Assembly (NCBI GenBank): GCA_947493995.1
Contig: CANLTJ010000004.1
Location: forward strand, 1-64,000
Direction: 5' to 3'
DNA from: an uncultured Arachnia sp.
GTDB lineage: Bacteria > Actinomycetota > Actinomycetes > Propionibacteriales > Propionibacteriaceae
DNA length: 64,000 bases
Each line of letters begins with the position of its first letter. Position 1 is the stretch's first letter. The translations under genes were made by a program, and so were the position numbers. Under the pieces are notes generated by a model that saw nothing but the letters and a program-made list of their open reading frames with translations, was not told the origin of the DNA and did not search any database. Shown one piece after another: positions 1 through 7,708 of this stretch.

Positions 1-360
1 ATGAAGAGACTGAGTGGCTGGATGCTGACGCCAGGTGATGTCGTCGTGCTTGACCTCGGGATGCCCGCCGGCAGTGAAGCCGGGCTTCGACGAACGGGCA
101 TCGTCGTAACAGCGGGTCGAGTCTTGAGGGGAGAACCGAATGTCGTTCAAGTCGTGCCCTTGACCCGCACAATCCGTGAGAGCAGCACAGAGGTGATTAT
201 CGACCCCGACGAGGGTAACCAGCTGATGACACCATCGTCAGCTCAGTGCCAACATGTGCGCTCCGTCGCAACGGCGTGCATTCGCGAGCGCACAGGAAGC
301 GTTGGCCCGGTCGTTCTTGGCGAAGTCCGCGAGACGCTGGCGCTACTTATGGATTTGTAA
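1..360 (+). CDS. MazF/PemK-family toxin-like protein
   Basis: 119-residue protein resembling the MazF/PemK/Kid endoribonuclease toxins, which cleave mRNA and are normally neutralised by an antitoxin encoded just upstream. Visible family traits are the N-terminal beta-barrel start (PGDVVVLDLG), a central GIVVTAGRV strand, VVPLTRTI, and a C-terminal VLGEVRETLALLMDL helix. The ATG lies at base 1 of the window, so the true start could lie further left; a second ATG at base 22 gives a start closer to most family members. The antitoxin, if present, is outside the window. A decayed second copy lies at 890-1288. Function is inferred from family resemblance; it could be a domesticated or inactive homologue. 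Confidence 0.7.
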   Translation: MKRLSGWMLTPGDVVVLDLGMPAGSEAGLRRTGIVVTAGRVLRGEPNVVQVVPLTRTIRESSTEVIIDPDEGNQLMTPSSAQCQHVRSVATACIRERTGSVGPVVLGEVRETLALLMDL

Positions 361-364
361 GAAT

Positions 365-415
365 GCCCTCTCGTGCCGCCTGTAGGGCGCTTAGACGCGC
401 GGCCTTACGGCGTCT
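365..415 (+). terminator. two small hairpins after the mazF-like gene
   Basis: Two inverted repeats follow the toxin stop: GCCCT (365-369) with AGGGC (384-388), and AGACGC (393-398) with GCGTCT (410-415). Neither is followed by a T-run, so intrinsic termination is only a possibility. They also lie downstream of the convergent DUF4177 pseudogene and could serve both sides. Confidence 0.25.
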
Positions 416-471
416 CGAACTGAAGTCCACACCGCTCGCTGACAACAATTACCGAAACCAGTGCCGTCGTC

Positions 472-677
472 TCATCTCAATTTCTCGAAGACCATCGTCG
501 CTTGGATCCGGTCGCCACCAGCGAATCCGCCGCTCTTCGCGGAGGCGGTTGAGATCGTGTGCAGGCGTACCCCTTCGCCGTTTGCTTGTTGAGCACGCCC
601 TCGAGTTCGGAGAGATTTCCCGACCCTGTTCCGAGTAGCTTCTCCTTGAGCGTCACCTGAATCACCACGTATTCCAT
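472..677 (-). pseudogene. DUF4177-family small protein, frameshifted
   Basis: The reading frame opens at 677 with MEYVVIQVTLKEKLLG and runs to about 567 (LNKQTAKGY), then turns into unrelated residues. Shifting by one base near 567 restores a sensible ending (RLHTISTASAKSGG... to MVFEKLR) and a stop at 472-474. The joined product, about 68 residues, matches the DUF4177 pattern: an EYVVIQ strand, a helix with LN and G-Y/W, then a final strand ending in FEK. The gene has a strong Shine-Dalgarno sequence, AGGAGG at 684-689, six bases before the ATG. One missing C after the TAC codon would explain the break. Either the gene is truly disrupted or there is a one-base sequence error. DUF4177 proteins have no established biochemical role. 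Confidence 0.7.
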
Positions 678-889
678 TCTTGGCCTCCTCGCCTCCGCGA
701 GGCGCCGCTTCGTGGGCCCCTGTGAGACTGTACTTCAGGCAGAGTCACCGCAGATTGGACACACTGCGACGCTGTCACCGTCGTCCATGGCAACGCCCAA
801 GAGTGGAGTTTCTCGAAGCCGACGGCCTCGGCATCGTCGATCTTGCCGATGAGCGAAAGGCGAGGTGCCTGTCTCCCTCGGGACGAGAA
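678..889. other. decayed spacer, no supportable gene
   Basis: Between the DUF4177 start and the broken mazF copy no frame gives a recognisable protein. Short stretches look protein-like on both strands (plus strand EADGLGIVDLADERKARC, minus strand LIGKIDDAEAVGFEKLHSW), suggesting gene fragments, possibly including a lost antitoxin, but I cannot assign them. Confidence 0.4.
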
Positions 890-1288
890 GTGAAGCGCGG
901 CGAATTGTGGACTGTCGCAAGCGGGGTGTACGCATCCAAGCCGCGGCCTGCCGTCATCGTCCAATACGATGTGTTCGAGCTCACCGAGTCGGTCACGGTC
1001 GCGCCCCTCACGACGACTCTGACCGACGCCCCCTCGCTCCGGCTACGGATCCCGACCGACGGCGTCGCCGGATAGTCCCAGGACAGCGCCGTGATGGTTG
1101 ACACGTTGACCACCGAGCGTCGCAGCAATGTGCTCGCCCGGATCGGACGGCTGTTAAGTCAGCAGATGGTTGAACTGGAGCGCCTCACGATGACCTTAGG
1201 ACGCGGCACGGTTTCAAGCGAAAGTGTCGCTGCAAGGAATCAGCAGGCCCGCTTCGTTTGCCCGCATCAGGCAGGATCGACGTCATGA
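890..1288 (+). pseudogene. MazF-family toxin with in-frame amber stop
   Basis: A GTG at 890 opens VKRGELWTVASG, a typical MazF N-terminus, followed by RPAVIV and VAPLTTTLTDAPSLR. The frame meets TAG at 1073-1075 and then continues, in the same frame, with SQDSAVMVDTLTTERRSNV and IGRL, the characteristic C-terminal half of actinobacterial MazF proteins. A family member normally has a leucine at or near the TAG position, so a single TTG-to-TAG change would account for it. The C-terminus then runs on past the usual MazF end to a TGA at 1286-1288 that overlaps the LON-domain gene start. No antitoxin is visible upstream. Inactivated toxin gene is the simplest reading; translational readthrough is unlikely but not excluded. 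Confidence 0.75.
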
Positions 1289-1932
1289 CCGACGGCACTC
1301 GTGAGCTGGCAATGTTTCCCCTCGGGTCCGTCCTGTTCCCGGGCATGCCGCTGCCGCTTCGCGTCTTTGAGCCGCGCTACGTGGAGATGCTGTCGTCGGT
1401 ACTCGCGCAGCCGGAGCACGAGTTCGGGGTCGTATTGATCGAACGGGGCTCCGAAGTCGGGGGCGGCGACGTGAGGTTTCAGGTGGGCACGGTGGCACGC
1501 ATAGTGTCCGTGGAGCCGGGCGAAGGGGTCATCGAATTGCTCGCAACGGGTGTTGCACGCTTTACCGTGGAGCACTGGCTGCAGGATGATCCGTTCCCAC
1601 GTGCTCAGGTGCGAGAGATCCCCCCTCTTGGATACGACGAGTCCACCTCCTTGGCACTGGCCAACGCTGAGGCTGAGGTGCGCGCGACCATCTCCAGGGC
1701 GAGCGAATTCGCCGATCTGCTGTGGCCTGCCACTGTGGAACTCTCCCCAGAGGTCCCGGAGCGCATCTGGCAGGTCGCCGGCATCGCGCCGCTCAATTCG
1801 ATGGATCAGTACTCACTGCTGCGCTCCGAAACGGCCTCGGAACTGCTGACCCAACTTGTTGACGACACACGAGCGGCCGAAGCCCTTCTCACAGCCGGTT
1901 GGGGTCCCGAGACGTCACCTCCACCCGGGTGA
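1285..1932 (+). CDS. LON substrate-binding domain protein
   Basis: 215-residue stand-alone homologue of the N-terminal substrate-recognition domain of Lon proteases (PUA-like fold). The signature FPGMPLPLRVFEPRY is near residues 14-28, followed by FGVVLIERGSEVGGG and an alpha-helical C-terminal half, as in proteins annotated as LON peptidase substrate-binding domain proteins in many bacteria. There is no ATPase or protease domain, so it is not a peptidase itself; its role is unknown. The ATG at 1285 fits the family start; an upstream in-frame TTG would only add residues derived from the mazF remnant. It is not clearly in an operon with its neighbours. Confidence 0.85.
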   Translation: MTDGTRELAMFPLGSVLFPGMPLPLRVFEPRYVEMLSSVLAQPEHEFGVVLIERGSEVGGGDVRFQVGTVARIVSVEPGEGVIELLATGVARFTVEHWLQDDPFPRAQVREIPPLGYDESTSLALANAEAEVRATISRASEFADLLWPATVELSPEVPERIWQVAGIAPLNSMDQYSLLRSETASELLTQLVDDTRAAEALLTAGWGPETSPPPG

Positions 1933-2056
1933 TGTCACCGCCTCCGAGGCGAGACAGCCCGGGAGGGGTGCCTGATCCGCCGAGGTGGCCCCGCCCAGCA
2001 CGTAGCATTCGCGATGCTGAGCCCTGATCTGTCAGCACACAAAAAGAAGGAAGCCG

Positions 2057-2203
2057 ATGACGCGTACTGGTGACCTGGTGGCCACATCAACCATGCTGGC
2101 TCGGAAGTCGGGAACGCGAGGTGTCGAGCGATTTCACACCGACTCCGCAAGAGCCGTCGACCTCATCCTGCGGTCGGACACTGTTGTGAGCGAGCTGCCA
2201 TGA
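2057..2203 (+). CDS. 48-residue small protein, coupled to glycosyltransferase
   Basis: Short ORF starting ATG at 2057 with the purine-rich Shine-Dalgarno AGAAGGAAG immediately upstream and ending in TGA at 2201-2203. Its stop overlaps the glycosyltransferase ATG (ATGA), an arrangement typical of translational coupling. The product begins MTRTGDLVATSTM and has no membrane segment, cysteines or recognisable domain. I do not recognise it. It may be a genuine small protein or a leader ORF that feeds ribosomes to the next gene. Confidence 0.45.
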   Translation: MTRTGDLVATSTMLARKSGTRGVERFHTDSARAVDLILRSDTVVSELP

Positions 2204-3276
2204 GGATCGCCGTCCTCGGTCCGTCGCGCAACCCTGTCGCCGAGCCCTTCGCCGGAGGTCAGGAGTCCTACGTCGCGTCTTTGTGTGTCGCGCTTCGTGA
2301 GCGACGGCACCACGTCACGCTGTATGCCGCGAACGGCTCGGACCCCACCGTCGCCGACGAGTTGATGATCTATCCACAGTTGCCGCAGCTGTCCGAGGTG
2401 GCGGCGCTCGATTCGCAGCTTCCGGAGCCGGGATTCCTGCGCGATCAACACGCGTTTCTCGGCGCTCTCGACTCGCTCATCACACACCGCGACGACATCG
2501 ACGTCGTGCACAATAATTCACTGCACCATCTGCCACTGGCGGCGAGCCGCGCGATCGGACTTCCGCTGGTCACCACGCTGCACACGCCACCTTTTCCCTG
2601 GCTGGAGCTGGGAGTGGCACTCTGCGACTCGAGAGCCAGCTTCGTCGCGGTCAGCACCGCCCTTGCCGATCAGTGGACCACTCTCTCCCCGCCGGCGGCC
2701 GTCATACCCAATGGAGTCGCCGCAGGCGCATTCCCTACCGGACCGGGCGGGGATGGTGCGGTATGGGCAGGACGACTGGTACCCGAGAAGGGCGCGGATC
2801 TTGCAGTGCGTGTCGCCCGCCAAGCCGGGAGACGGCTGCGTCTCATAGGCCCGATCGGGAACCACGACTGGTTCGAGAGCTCCCTTCGGCCCTTGCTGGG
2901 CTCCGACATCACTTACGAAGGCCACCTGACCCAGGCCGACATGGCGCGTGCCTTCGGAACGGCTGCCGTGACACTGATGACGCCGCGTTGGGAAGAGCCC
3001 TTCGGGTTGGTCGCGGTGGAATCCGCGCTTACCGGCACCCCGGTGGTCGCGATTGGACGGGGAGGCGTGGGCGAGGTCGTTGACCAGCACATGGGAGCAG
3101 TGGTGAAGCCGCAGCGCAGCGACGACGAGATGGTCACCGCCCTGGCAGCGGCACTTGACGACGCCGTCGCCCTGCCCAGAGCGACGGTGCGGGCGCGTGC
3201 CATCGCTCGGTTCAGTATCGACCGAATGGCGGCCGACTACGAGCACATCTACAACCGAACATTGGCCCGATGGTGA
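2200..3276 (+). CDS. GT4-family glycosyltransferase
   Basis: 358-residue GT-B fold glycosyltransferase of family GT4, a cytoplasmic or membrane-peripheral enzyme transferring a sugar from a nucleotide donor. The N-terminal Rossmann half begins MRIAVLGPSRNPVAEPFAGG with the acceptor-side glycine loop. The donor half contains VWAGRLVPEKG (about residues 187-197) and EEPFGLVAVES (about 265-275), which is the E-x7-E motif that binds the donor ribose and phosphate in this family. Substrate cannot be deduced; GT4 enzymes of this form make glycolipids, trehalose-like or cell-wall glycans. It overlaps the preceding small ORF by four bases, suggesting joint translation. A 150-base spacer with a small inverted repeat follows. 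Confidence 0.88.
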   Translation: MRIAVLGPSRNPVAEPFAGGQESYVASLCVALRERRHHVTLYAANGSDPTVADELMIYPQLPQLSEVAALDSQLPEPGFLRDQHAFLGALDSLITHRDDIDVVHNNSLHHLPLAASRAIGLPLVTTLHTPPFPWLELGVALCDSRASFVAVSTALADQWTTLSPPAAVIPNGVAAGAFPTGPGGDGAVWAGRLVPEKGADLAVRVARQAGRRLRLIGPIGNHDWFESSLRPLLGSDITYEGHLTQADMARAFGTAAVTLMTPRWEEPFGLVAVESALTGTPVVAIGRGGVGEVVDQHMGAVVKPQRSDDEMVTALAAALDDAVALPRATVRARAIARFSIDRMAADYEHIYNRTLARW

Positions 3277-3283
3277 GGGACTT

Positions 3284-3298
3284 CGTGTGAACCACACG
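3284..3298 (+). terminator. inverted repeat CGTGTG-N3-CACACG
   Basis: A perfect six-base inverted repeat with a three-base loop lies 8 bases after the glycosyltransferase stop. It could form a short hairpin but has no T-tract. It is also close enough to the uridine phosphorylase gene to be a regulator site. Weak evidence either way. Confidence 0.25.
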
Positions 3299-3430
3299 CG
3301 GTAGTGCGCAATCGAGACGTCCCGTCGGTCTCCCCTGAGGTTCGGCTCGCCACATCGATATCAGCCTCCGCCGTGTGCTGAACTGCGCGCCGCGATAGGT
3401 TGTGTGGTCCCGTCGAACAAGGAGTGACAC

Positions 3431-4210
3431 ATGGCCACCTACTCGGAAGATTACGAGTACCACATCCATCTCAGCGAGGGCGACATCGGTCGCTACGTGT
3501 TCCTACCGGGCGACCCCGGCCGGTGCGAGGTCATCGCGCAGCACTTCGACAATCCGAAATTCGTGGCCTCCCACCGCGAGCACACCACATGGGTGGGGGA
3601 ACTCGACGGTGAACGGGTCGCGGTGACGTCAACGGGCATGGGTGGGCCGAGCACGGCGATCGCCGTCGAGGAGCTCATCCACGTGGGAGCCGACACCTTC
3701 ATGCGGGTCGGAACGGCCGGGGCGATGCAGCCGGAGACGCAGCCCGGCGACGTCGCCATCATCAACGCAGCCATCCGCGACGAGGGCACCGGCCTGCACT
3801 ACCTGCCCATGGAGTTCCCGGCCGTGGCGAGCCAGGACTTGATCACAGGATTGGTCGCCGCGGCGCGGGACATGGATCGCCGTCACCACGTGGGCGTCTC
3901 GCAGTCCAAGGATTCTTTCTACGGCCAGCACAGCCCGGACTCAATGCCGGTAAGCACACGGCTGAAGGAGCGCTGGGACGCGTGGGTGAAAGGTGGCTGT
4001 CTGGTGTCGGAAATGGAGTGCGCCACCCTCTACCTCGTCGGCGCCACACGTCGCGTCCGTACCGGCGGCGTGATGATGGTGATGGGGCACCATGACTTCG
4101 CCCCCATGACGGACGAGGAGAAGGACGCGTCGCAGGTCGGCAACCTCATCCCCGTCGCCATCGAGGGCATGCGTCAGGTCATCGCTGCTGACAAGGCCCG
4201 CTCCGACTGA
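3431..4210 (+). CDS. udp: uridine phosphorylase
   Basis: 259-residue nucleoside phosphorylase of the PNP/UDP family 1, converting uridine and phosphate to uracil and ribose-1-phosphate in pyrimidine salvage. The phosphate-binding start FLPGDPGR (about residues 24-31), the TSTGMGGPS loop (about 66-74), RVGTAGAM, and the C-terminal EMECATLY segment that contacts the ribose all match uridine phosphorylase rather than 5-methylthioadenosine nucleosidase. Length is usual for the family. The start follows the Shine-Dalgarno sequence AAGGAG. It is a single-gene unit between the glycosyltransferase and glmU. Confidence 0.92.
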   Translation: MATYSEDYEYHIHLSEGDIGRYVFLPGDPGRCEVIAQHFDNPKFVASHREHTTWVGELDGERVAVTSTGMGGPSTAIAVEELIHVGADTFMRVGTAGAMQPETQPGDVAIINAAIRDEGTGLHYLPMEFPAVASQDLITGLVAAARDMDRRHHVGVSQSKDSFYGQHSPDSMPVSTRLKERWDAWVKGGCLVSEMECATLYLVGATRRVRTGGVMMVMGHHDFAPMTDEEKDASQVGNLIPVAIEGMRQVIAADKARSD

Positions 4211-4285
4211 GCGTCCGGGACGCGGCCAGCCGGTGGCTGATATGGTTCGAAGCAGGCTCAGCTCGCTCACTTTCCCGGGAGAACG

Positions 4286-5773
4286 ATGACAGCGGAAACC
4301 CACGAAAACGACCTTGCCCCCGTCGCGGCGGTCATAGTCCTCGCAGCCGGTGGCGGCTCCCGCATGAAGTCCTCGAAGTCCAAGCTGTTGCACGAGATCT
4401 CGGGCAAGACCATGCTCCACTACGCGGTGTCAGCCGGGGCCGCGCTGGACCCCGAGCATCTTGTTGTGGTGGTGGGCAAGTACCGCGACCAAGTAGAGGA
4501 TCACCTGGGCCAGATGTCCGCATCGGTCACGACGGCCCTCCAGGAGGAGCAGTTGGGGACCGGGCACGCCGTCTCCTGCGGGCTCGCCGAACTGGGCAAT
4601 CTCACCGGTGAAGTGGTTGTGACCTACGGCGATGTCCCGATGCTGACGGGCGACACCCTGCGCCAGCTCGTAGCGGTTCACCGAGCACACTCCAACAGCA
4701 TGACCGTTCTCACCGCGCACGTCGATGAGCCCACCGGCTACGGACGTGTCCTGCGCGACGGTGACCGCGTGGTGGGCATCGTCGAACACCGCGACGCCAC
4801 CGACGAACAACGGCGGATCACCGAGATCAACTCCGGCATCTACGTCTTCGACGCCGAAACTCTGCGCGAAGGACTCGCCCAACTCGGGACCGACAATGCA
4901 CAGGGTGAGCAGTACCTCACCGACGTCGTCACCTTCGTCCATGAACGGGGTGACCGTGTGGGCGCCGTCGTCACCGACGACATCTGGCAGACCGAGGGTG
5001 TGAACGACCGCATCCAGCTGGCCCGGATGAATGCCGAGATGAACCGTCGCATCCTCGATGCCCATATGCTCGCCGGAGTCACCATCATTGACCCGCGGTC
5101 CACGTTCATCGACGTCGACGTCGACCTCGCGCCCGACGTGGTGCTCATGCCCGGAACCATCCTGCAGGGCGCCACCACCATCGGGGAGGGCGCCACCATT
5201 GGCCCCGACACCTCACTGATGGACGTGGAAGTGGGTGCTGGCGCGGAGGTGGTGCGCACGCACGGCTCGTTCGCGATCGTCGGGGAGGGCGCTCAGGTGG
5301 GTCCCTTCTCCTACCTGAGGCCCGGCACTCAACTGGGTCGCGACGGCAAGATCGGCGCCTTTGTCGAGACGAAGAACGCGGTTATCGGTGACGGCTCCAA
5401 GGTGCCGCACCTCGCCTACTGCGGCGACGCAATTCTGGACGAGGGCGTCAACATCGGCGCCGGCACCATCTTCGCCAACTACGACGGCGTGAACAAGTCC
5501 CCGACGCACGTGGGCAAGGACGCCTTCGTCGGGTCCAATTCGGTGTTGGTTGCGCCCGTTGACATTGCGGCCGGTGGCTTCGTGGCAGCCGGATCCGCGG
5601 TCACCGAGGACGTCCCCGCTGGCGGTCTCGCGATTGCTCGGGGCAGGCAGCACACGGCTGAGGGATGGGTGACCAAGCGGCGTCCGGGGTCGCGGGCAGC
5701 CAAGGCAGCTGCGGAACACGACGGCAGCATCCATCGCTCCATCGAGGAATCGCGTTCCCAACAGAAGGGCTGA
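4286..5773 (+). CDS. glmU: bifunctional GlmU: GlcNAc-1-P uridyltransferase / GlcN-1-P acetyltransferase
   Basis: 495-residue cytoplasmic enzyme making UDP-GlcNAc, the precursor of peptidoglycan. The N-terminal pyrophosphorylase domain shows LAAGGGSRMKSSKSKLL (about residues 19-35), with GTGHAV (about 92-97) and TYGDVPML further on. From about residue 260 the hexapeptide repeats of a left-handed beta-helix begin, with the acetyltransferase segment KNAVIGDGSKVPHLAY. The C-terminal tail rich in Lys, Ala and Glu is common in actinobacterial GlmU. prs follows after eight bases, reproducing the conserved glmU-prs operon. Confidence 0.97.
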   Translation: MTAETHENDLAPVAAVIVLAAGGGSRMKSSKSKLLHEISGKTMLHYAVSAGAALDPEHLVVVVGKYRDQVEDHLGQMSASVTTALQEEQLGTGHAVSCGLAELGNLTGEVVVTYGDVPMLTGDTLRQLVAVHRAHSNSMTVLTAHVDEPTGYGRVLRDGDRVVGIVEHRDATDEQRRITEINSGIYVFDAETLREGLAQLGTDNAQGEQYLTDVVTFVHERGDRVGAVVTDDIWQTEGVNDRIQLARMNAEMNRRILDAHMLAGVTIIDPRSTFIDVDVDLAPDVVLMPGTILQGATTIGEGATIGPDTSLMDVEVGAGAEVVRTHGSFAIVGEGAQVGPFSYLRPGTQLGRDGKIGAFVETKNAVIGDGSKVPHLAYCGDAILDEGVNIGAGTIFANYDGVNKSPTHVGKDAFVGSNSVLVAPVDIAAGGFVAAGSAVTEDVPAGGLAIARGRQHTAEGWVTKRRPGSRAAKAAAEHDGSIHRSIEESRSQQKG

Positions 5774-5781
5774 ACCCACAT

Positions 5782-6756
5782 ATGAACAACAGCACCGCGA
5801 ACAACAAGCACCTGATGCTCTTCGCGGGCCGTGCGTTCCCCGAATTGGCCGAGGAAGTGGCCGATCTCATGGGCACCGAACTCGTCCCCACCAAATCTCT
5901 CGCCTACGCCAATTCCGAAATCTATGTCCGTTTCGAGGAGTCGGTCCGCGGCTGTGACGCGTTCGTCATCCAGTCGCACACTGCCCCCGTCAACGAGTGG
6001 ATCATGGAGCAACTCATCATGGTGGACGCCCTGAAGCGCGCCTCCGCCAAACGCATCACGGTGGTGGCCCCCTTCTACCCCTACGCCCGCCAGGACAAGA
6101 AGCACCTGGGGCGCGAGCCCATCTCAGCCCGGCTCGTGGCCGACCTCTTCAAAGCTGCCGGCGCGGACCGCATCATGTCCGTGGACCTCCACGCCGCCCA
6201 GATCCAGGGCTTCTTCGACGGCCCCGTCGATCATCTCTGGGGCCTGCCCGTTCTCAGTGAGTACGTGAAGAACAAGTACAGCGACGACGAGATGTGTGTC
6301 GTCTCCCCGGACGCCGGACGGGTGCGCCTGGCGGACATGTGGACCGATCAGCTGAACTCTCCGCTGGCGATCGTTCACAAGCGCCGCGACCCAGAGCTCG
6401 CCAACACCGTGGCCGTGCACGAAGTGGTGGGTGATGTCCAGGGCAAGACGTGCGTCCTGGTGGACGACATGATCGACACCGCCGGAACGATCGCGCAGGC
6501 CGCCACCGCTCTCCGGGAACGCGGCGCCAAGCGCGTCATCGCCGCAGCGACGCATGCCGTTTTCTCCGGTCCGGCGGCACAACGCCTCAACGCCTCCGAC
6601 CTGGAGGAGATCGTCGTCACCAACACACTGCCCATCAGGACCCCCGAGCCCATCGAGAACCTGACGGTTCTGTCCATCGCGCCCCTGCTGGCCAAGGCCA
6701 TCCATGCCGTGTTCGAGGACGGTTCGGTCACCTCCCTCTTCGGCGGTAAGGCCTGA
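5782..6756 (+). CDS. prs: ribose-phosphate pyrophosphokinase
   Basis: 324-residue PRPP synthase, forming phosphoribosyl pyrophosphate from ribose-5-phosphate and ATP for nucleotide, histidine, tryptophan and NAD synthesis. The divalent-cation site DLHAAQIQGFF (about residues 134-144) and the PRPP loop VLVDDMIDTAGTI (about 226-238) are intact. The ATG at 5782 is preferred because the preceding in-frame extension would lie inside glmU and the family begins with a short tail before HLMLFAGRAFPELA. In other actinobacteria prs is followed by rplY and pth; here ldh follows after one base and rplY lies about 8 kb away. Confidence 0.97.
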   Translation: MNNSTANNKHLMLFAGRAFPELAEEVADLMGTELVPTKSLAYANSEIYVRFEESVRGCDAFVIQSHTAPVNEWIMEQLIMVDALKRASAKRITVVAPFYPYARQDKKHLGREPISARLVADLFKAAGADRIMSVDLHAAQIQGFFDGPVDHLWGLPVLSEYVKNKYSDDEMCVVSPDAGRVRLADMWTDQLNSPLAIVHKRRDPELANTVAVHEVVGDVQGKTCVLVDDMIDTAGTIAQAATALRERGAKRVIAAATHAVFSGPAAQRLNASDLEEIVVTNTLPIRTPEPIENLTVLSIAPLLAKAIHAVFEDGSVTSLFGGKA

Positions 6757-6757
6757 C

Positions 6758-7708
6758 GTGGAGACGCGACGGCGCAACAAGCTCGCGATCATCGGTGCCG
6801 GGGCCGTCGGCTCGTCCTTGGCCTACGCATGCCTGATCAAGGGCGTTGCGCGCCACGTGGTGCTCTATGACATCAACGGCGTCAAGGCCCGGGCGGAGGC
6901 GCTGGACCTGGAGCACGGCACACAGTTCATGCCGACGGCGCGCGTGGAGGGTTCCGACGATCCGGACATCACACTGAACAGCGACATCGTCGTGATCACC
7001 GCGGGCGCGAAGCAGAAACCGGGGGAGTCGCGGATGGATCTGGCCGCCTCGACGGTCGCGTTGATGAAGAAGGTCATCCCGCCGATCGTGGAACGTTCCC
7101 CCGACGCACTGTTCCTGATGGTCACCAATCCCGTTGATGTCACCACCTACGCTTCGTTGAAGATCAGCGAACTGCCTCCCAACCAGCTGTTCGGCTCCGG
7201 AACGGTGCTGGACTCCTCACGGTTGCGCGTTCTCGTGGCGCAGCACTGCGGTGTGGCGATCGAGAACGTCCACGCCTACATCTGCGGCGAGCACGGGGAC
7301 ACGGCGATTCCCATCTGGTCGAGCGCCACCATCGCCGGGGTGCCATTGACGAAATGGGAGATCCAGACCGGGAAACTCGGTGAGTCCGTCCGGGACGACA
7401 TTGCGGAAAGCGTCGTCAACGCTGCGTACAAGGTCATCGAGGGCAAAGGGGCCACCAACTACGCCATCGGTGTTTCGGGTGCACGCATCATTGAGGCGAT
7501 GTTCTGGGACGAGCACCGAGTCCTGCCGGTTTCCAGCCTTCTGGACGGCTGGCACGGCATCTCCGATGTCTGCATGTCCGTACCGACGATCGTGGACCGA
7601 CGTGGTGTGGGGATGAATGTGCACATCCCCTTGTTGGACGGGGAGCTGGGCGCAATGCACGACTCGTCTGAAGCCATCAGAGCGACGCTACGACGTATCG
7701 GGTTTTGA
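6758..7708 (+). CDS. ldh: L-lactate dehydrogenase
   Basis: 316-residue NAD-dependent L-lactate dehydrogenase reducing pyruvate to L-lactate. The Rossmann loop GAGAVGSS is near residue 13, the NPVDV segment and DSSRLR (about 150) carry substrate-binding residues, and the active-site histidine is in GEHGDTA (about 177). The GTG start is one base after the prs stop, so the gene is read from the same transcript. Its 3' end overlaps the convergent larC gene by 21 bases. LDH and MDH can be confused; the overall match and the region following DIVVITAGAKQKPGESR fit LDH. Confidence 0.93.
   Translation: METRRRNKLAIIGAGAVGSSLAYACLIKGVARHVVLYDINGVKARAEALDLEHGTQFMPTARVEGSDDPDITLNSDIVVITAGAKQKPGESRMDLAASTVALMKKVIPPIVERSPDALFLMVTNPVDVTTYASLKISELPPNQLFGSGTVLDSSRLRVLVAQHCGVAIENVHAYICGEHGDTAIPIWSSATIAGVPLTKWEIQTGKLGESVRDDIAESVVNAAYKVIEGKGATNYAIGVSGARIIEAMFWDEHRVLPVSSLLDGWHGISDVCMSVPTIVDRRGVGMNVHIPLLDGELGAMHDSSEAIRATLRRIGF

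Noticed and set aside
4211..4285. Possible tRNA or structured RNA between udp and glmU
   Set aside because: The G+C-rich stretch does not fold into a cloverleaf; it is more likely the glmU promoter region.
5665..5781. Longer in-frame start for prs inside glmU
   Set aside because: The extension adds residues unlike any PRPP synthase and would overlap the glmU C-terminus; the ATG at 5782 gives the usual family start.
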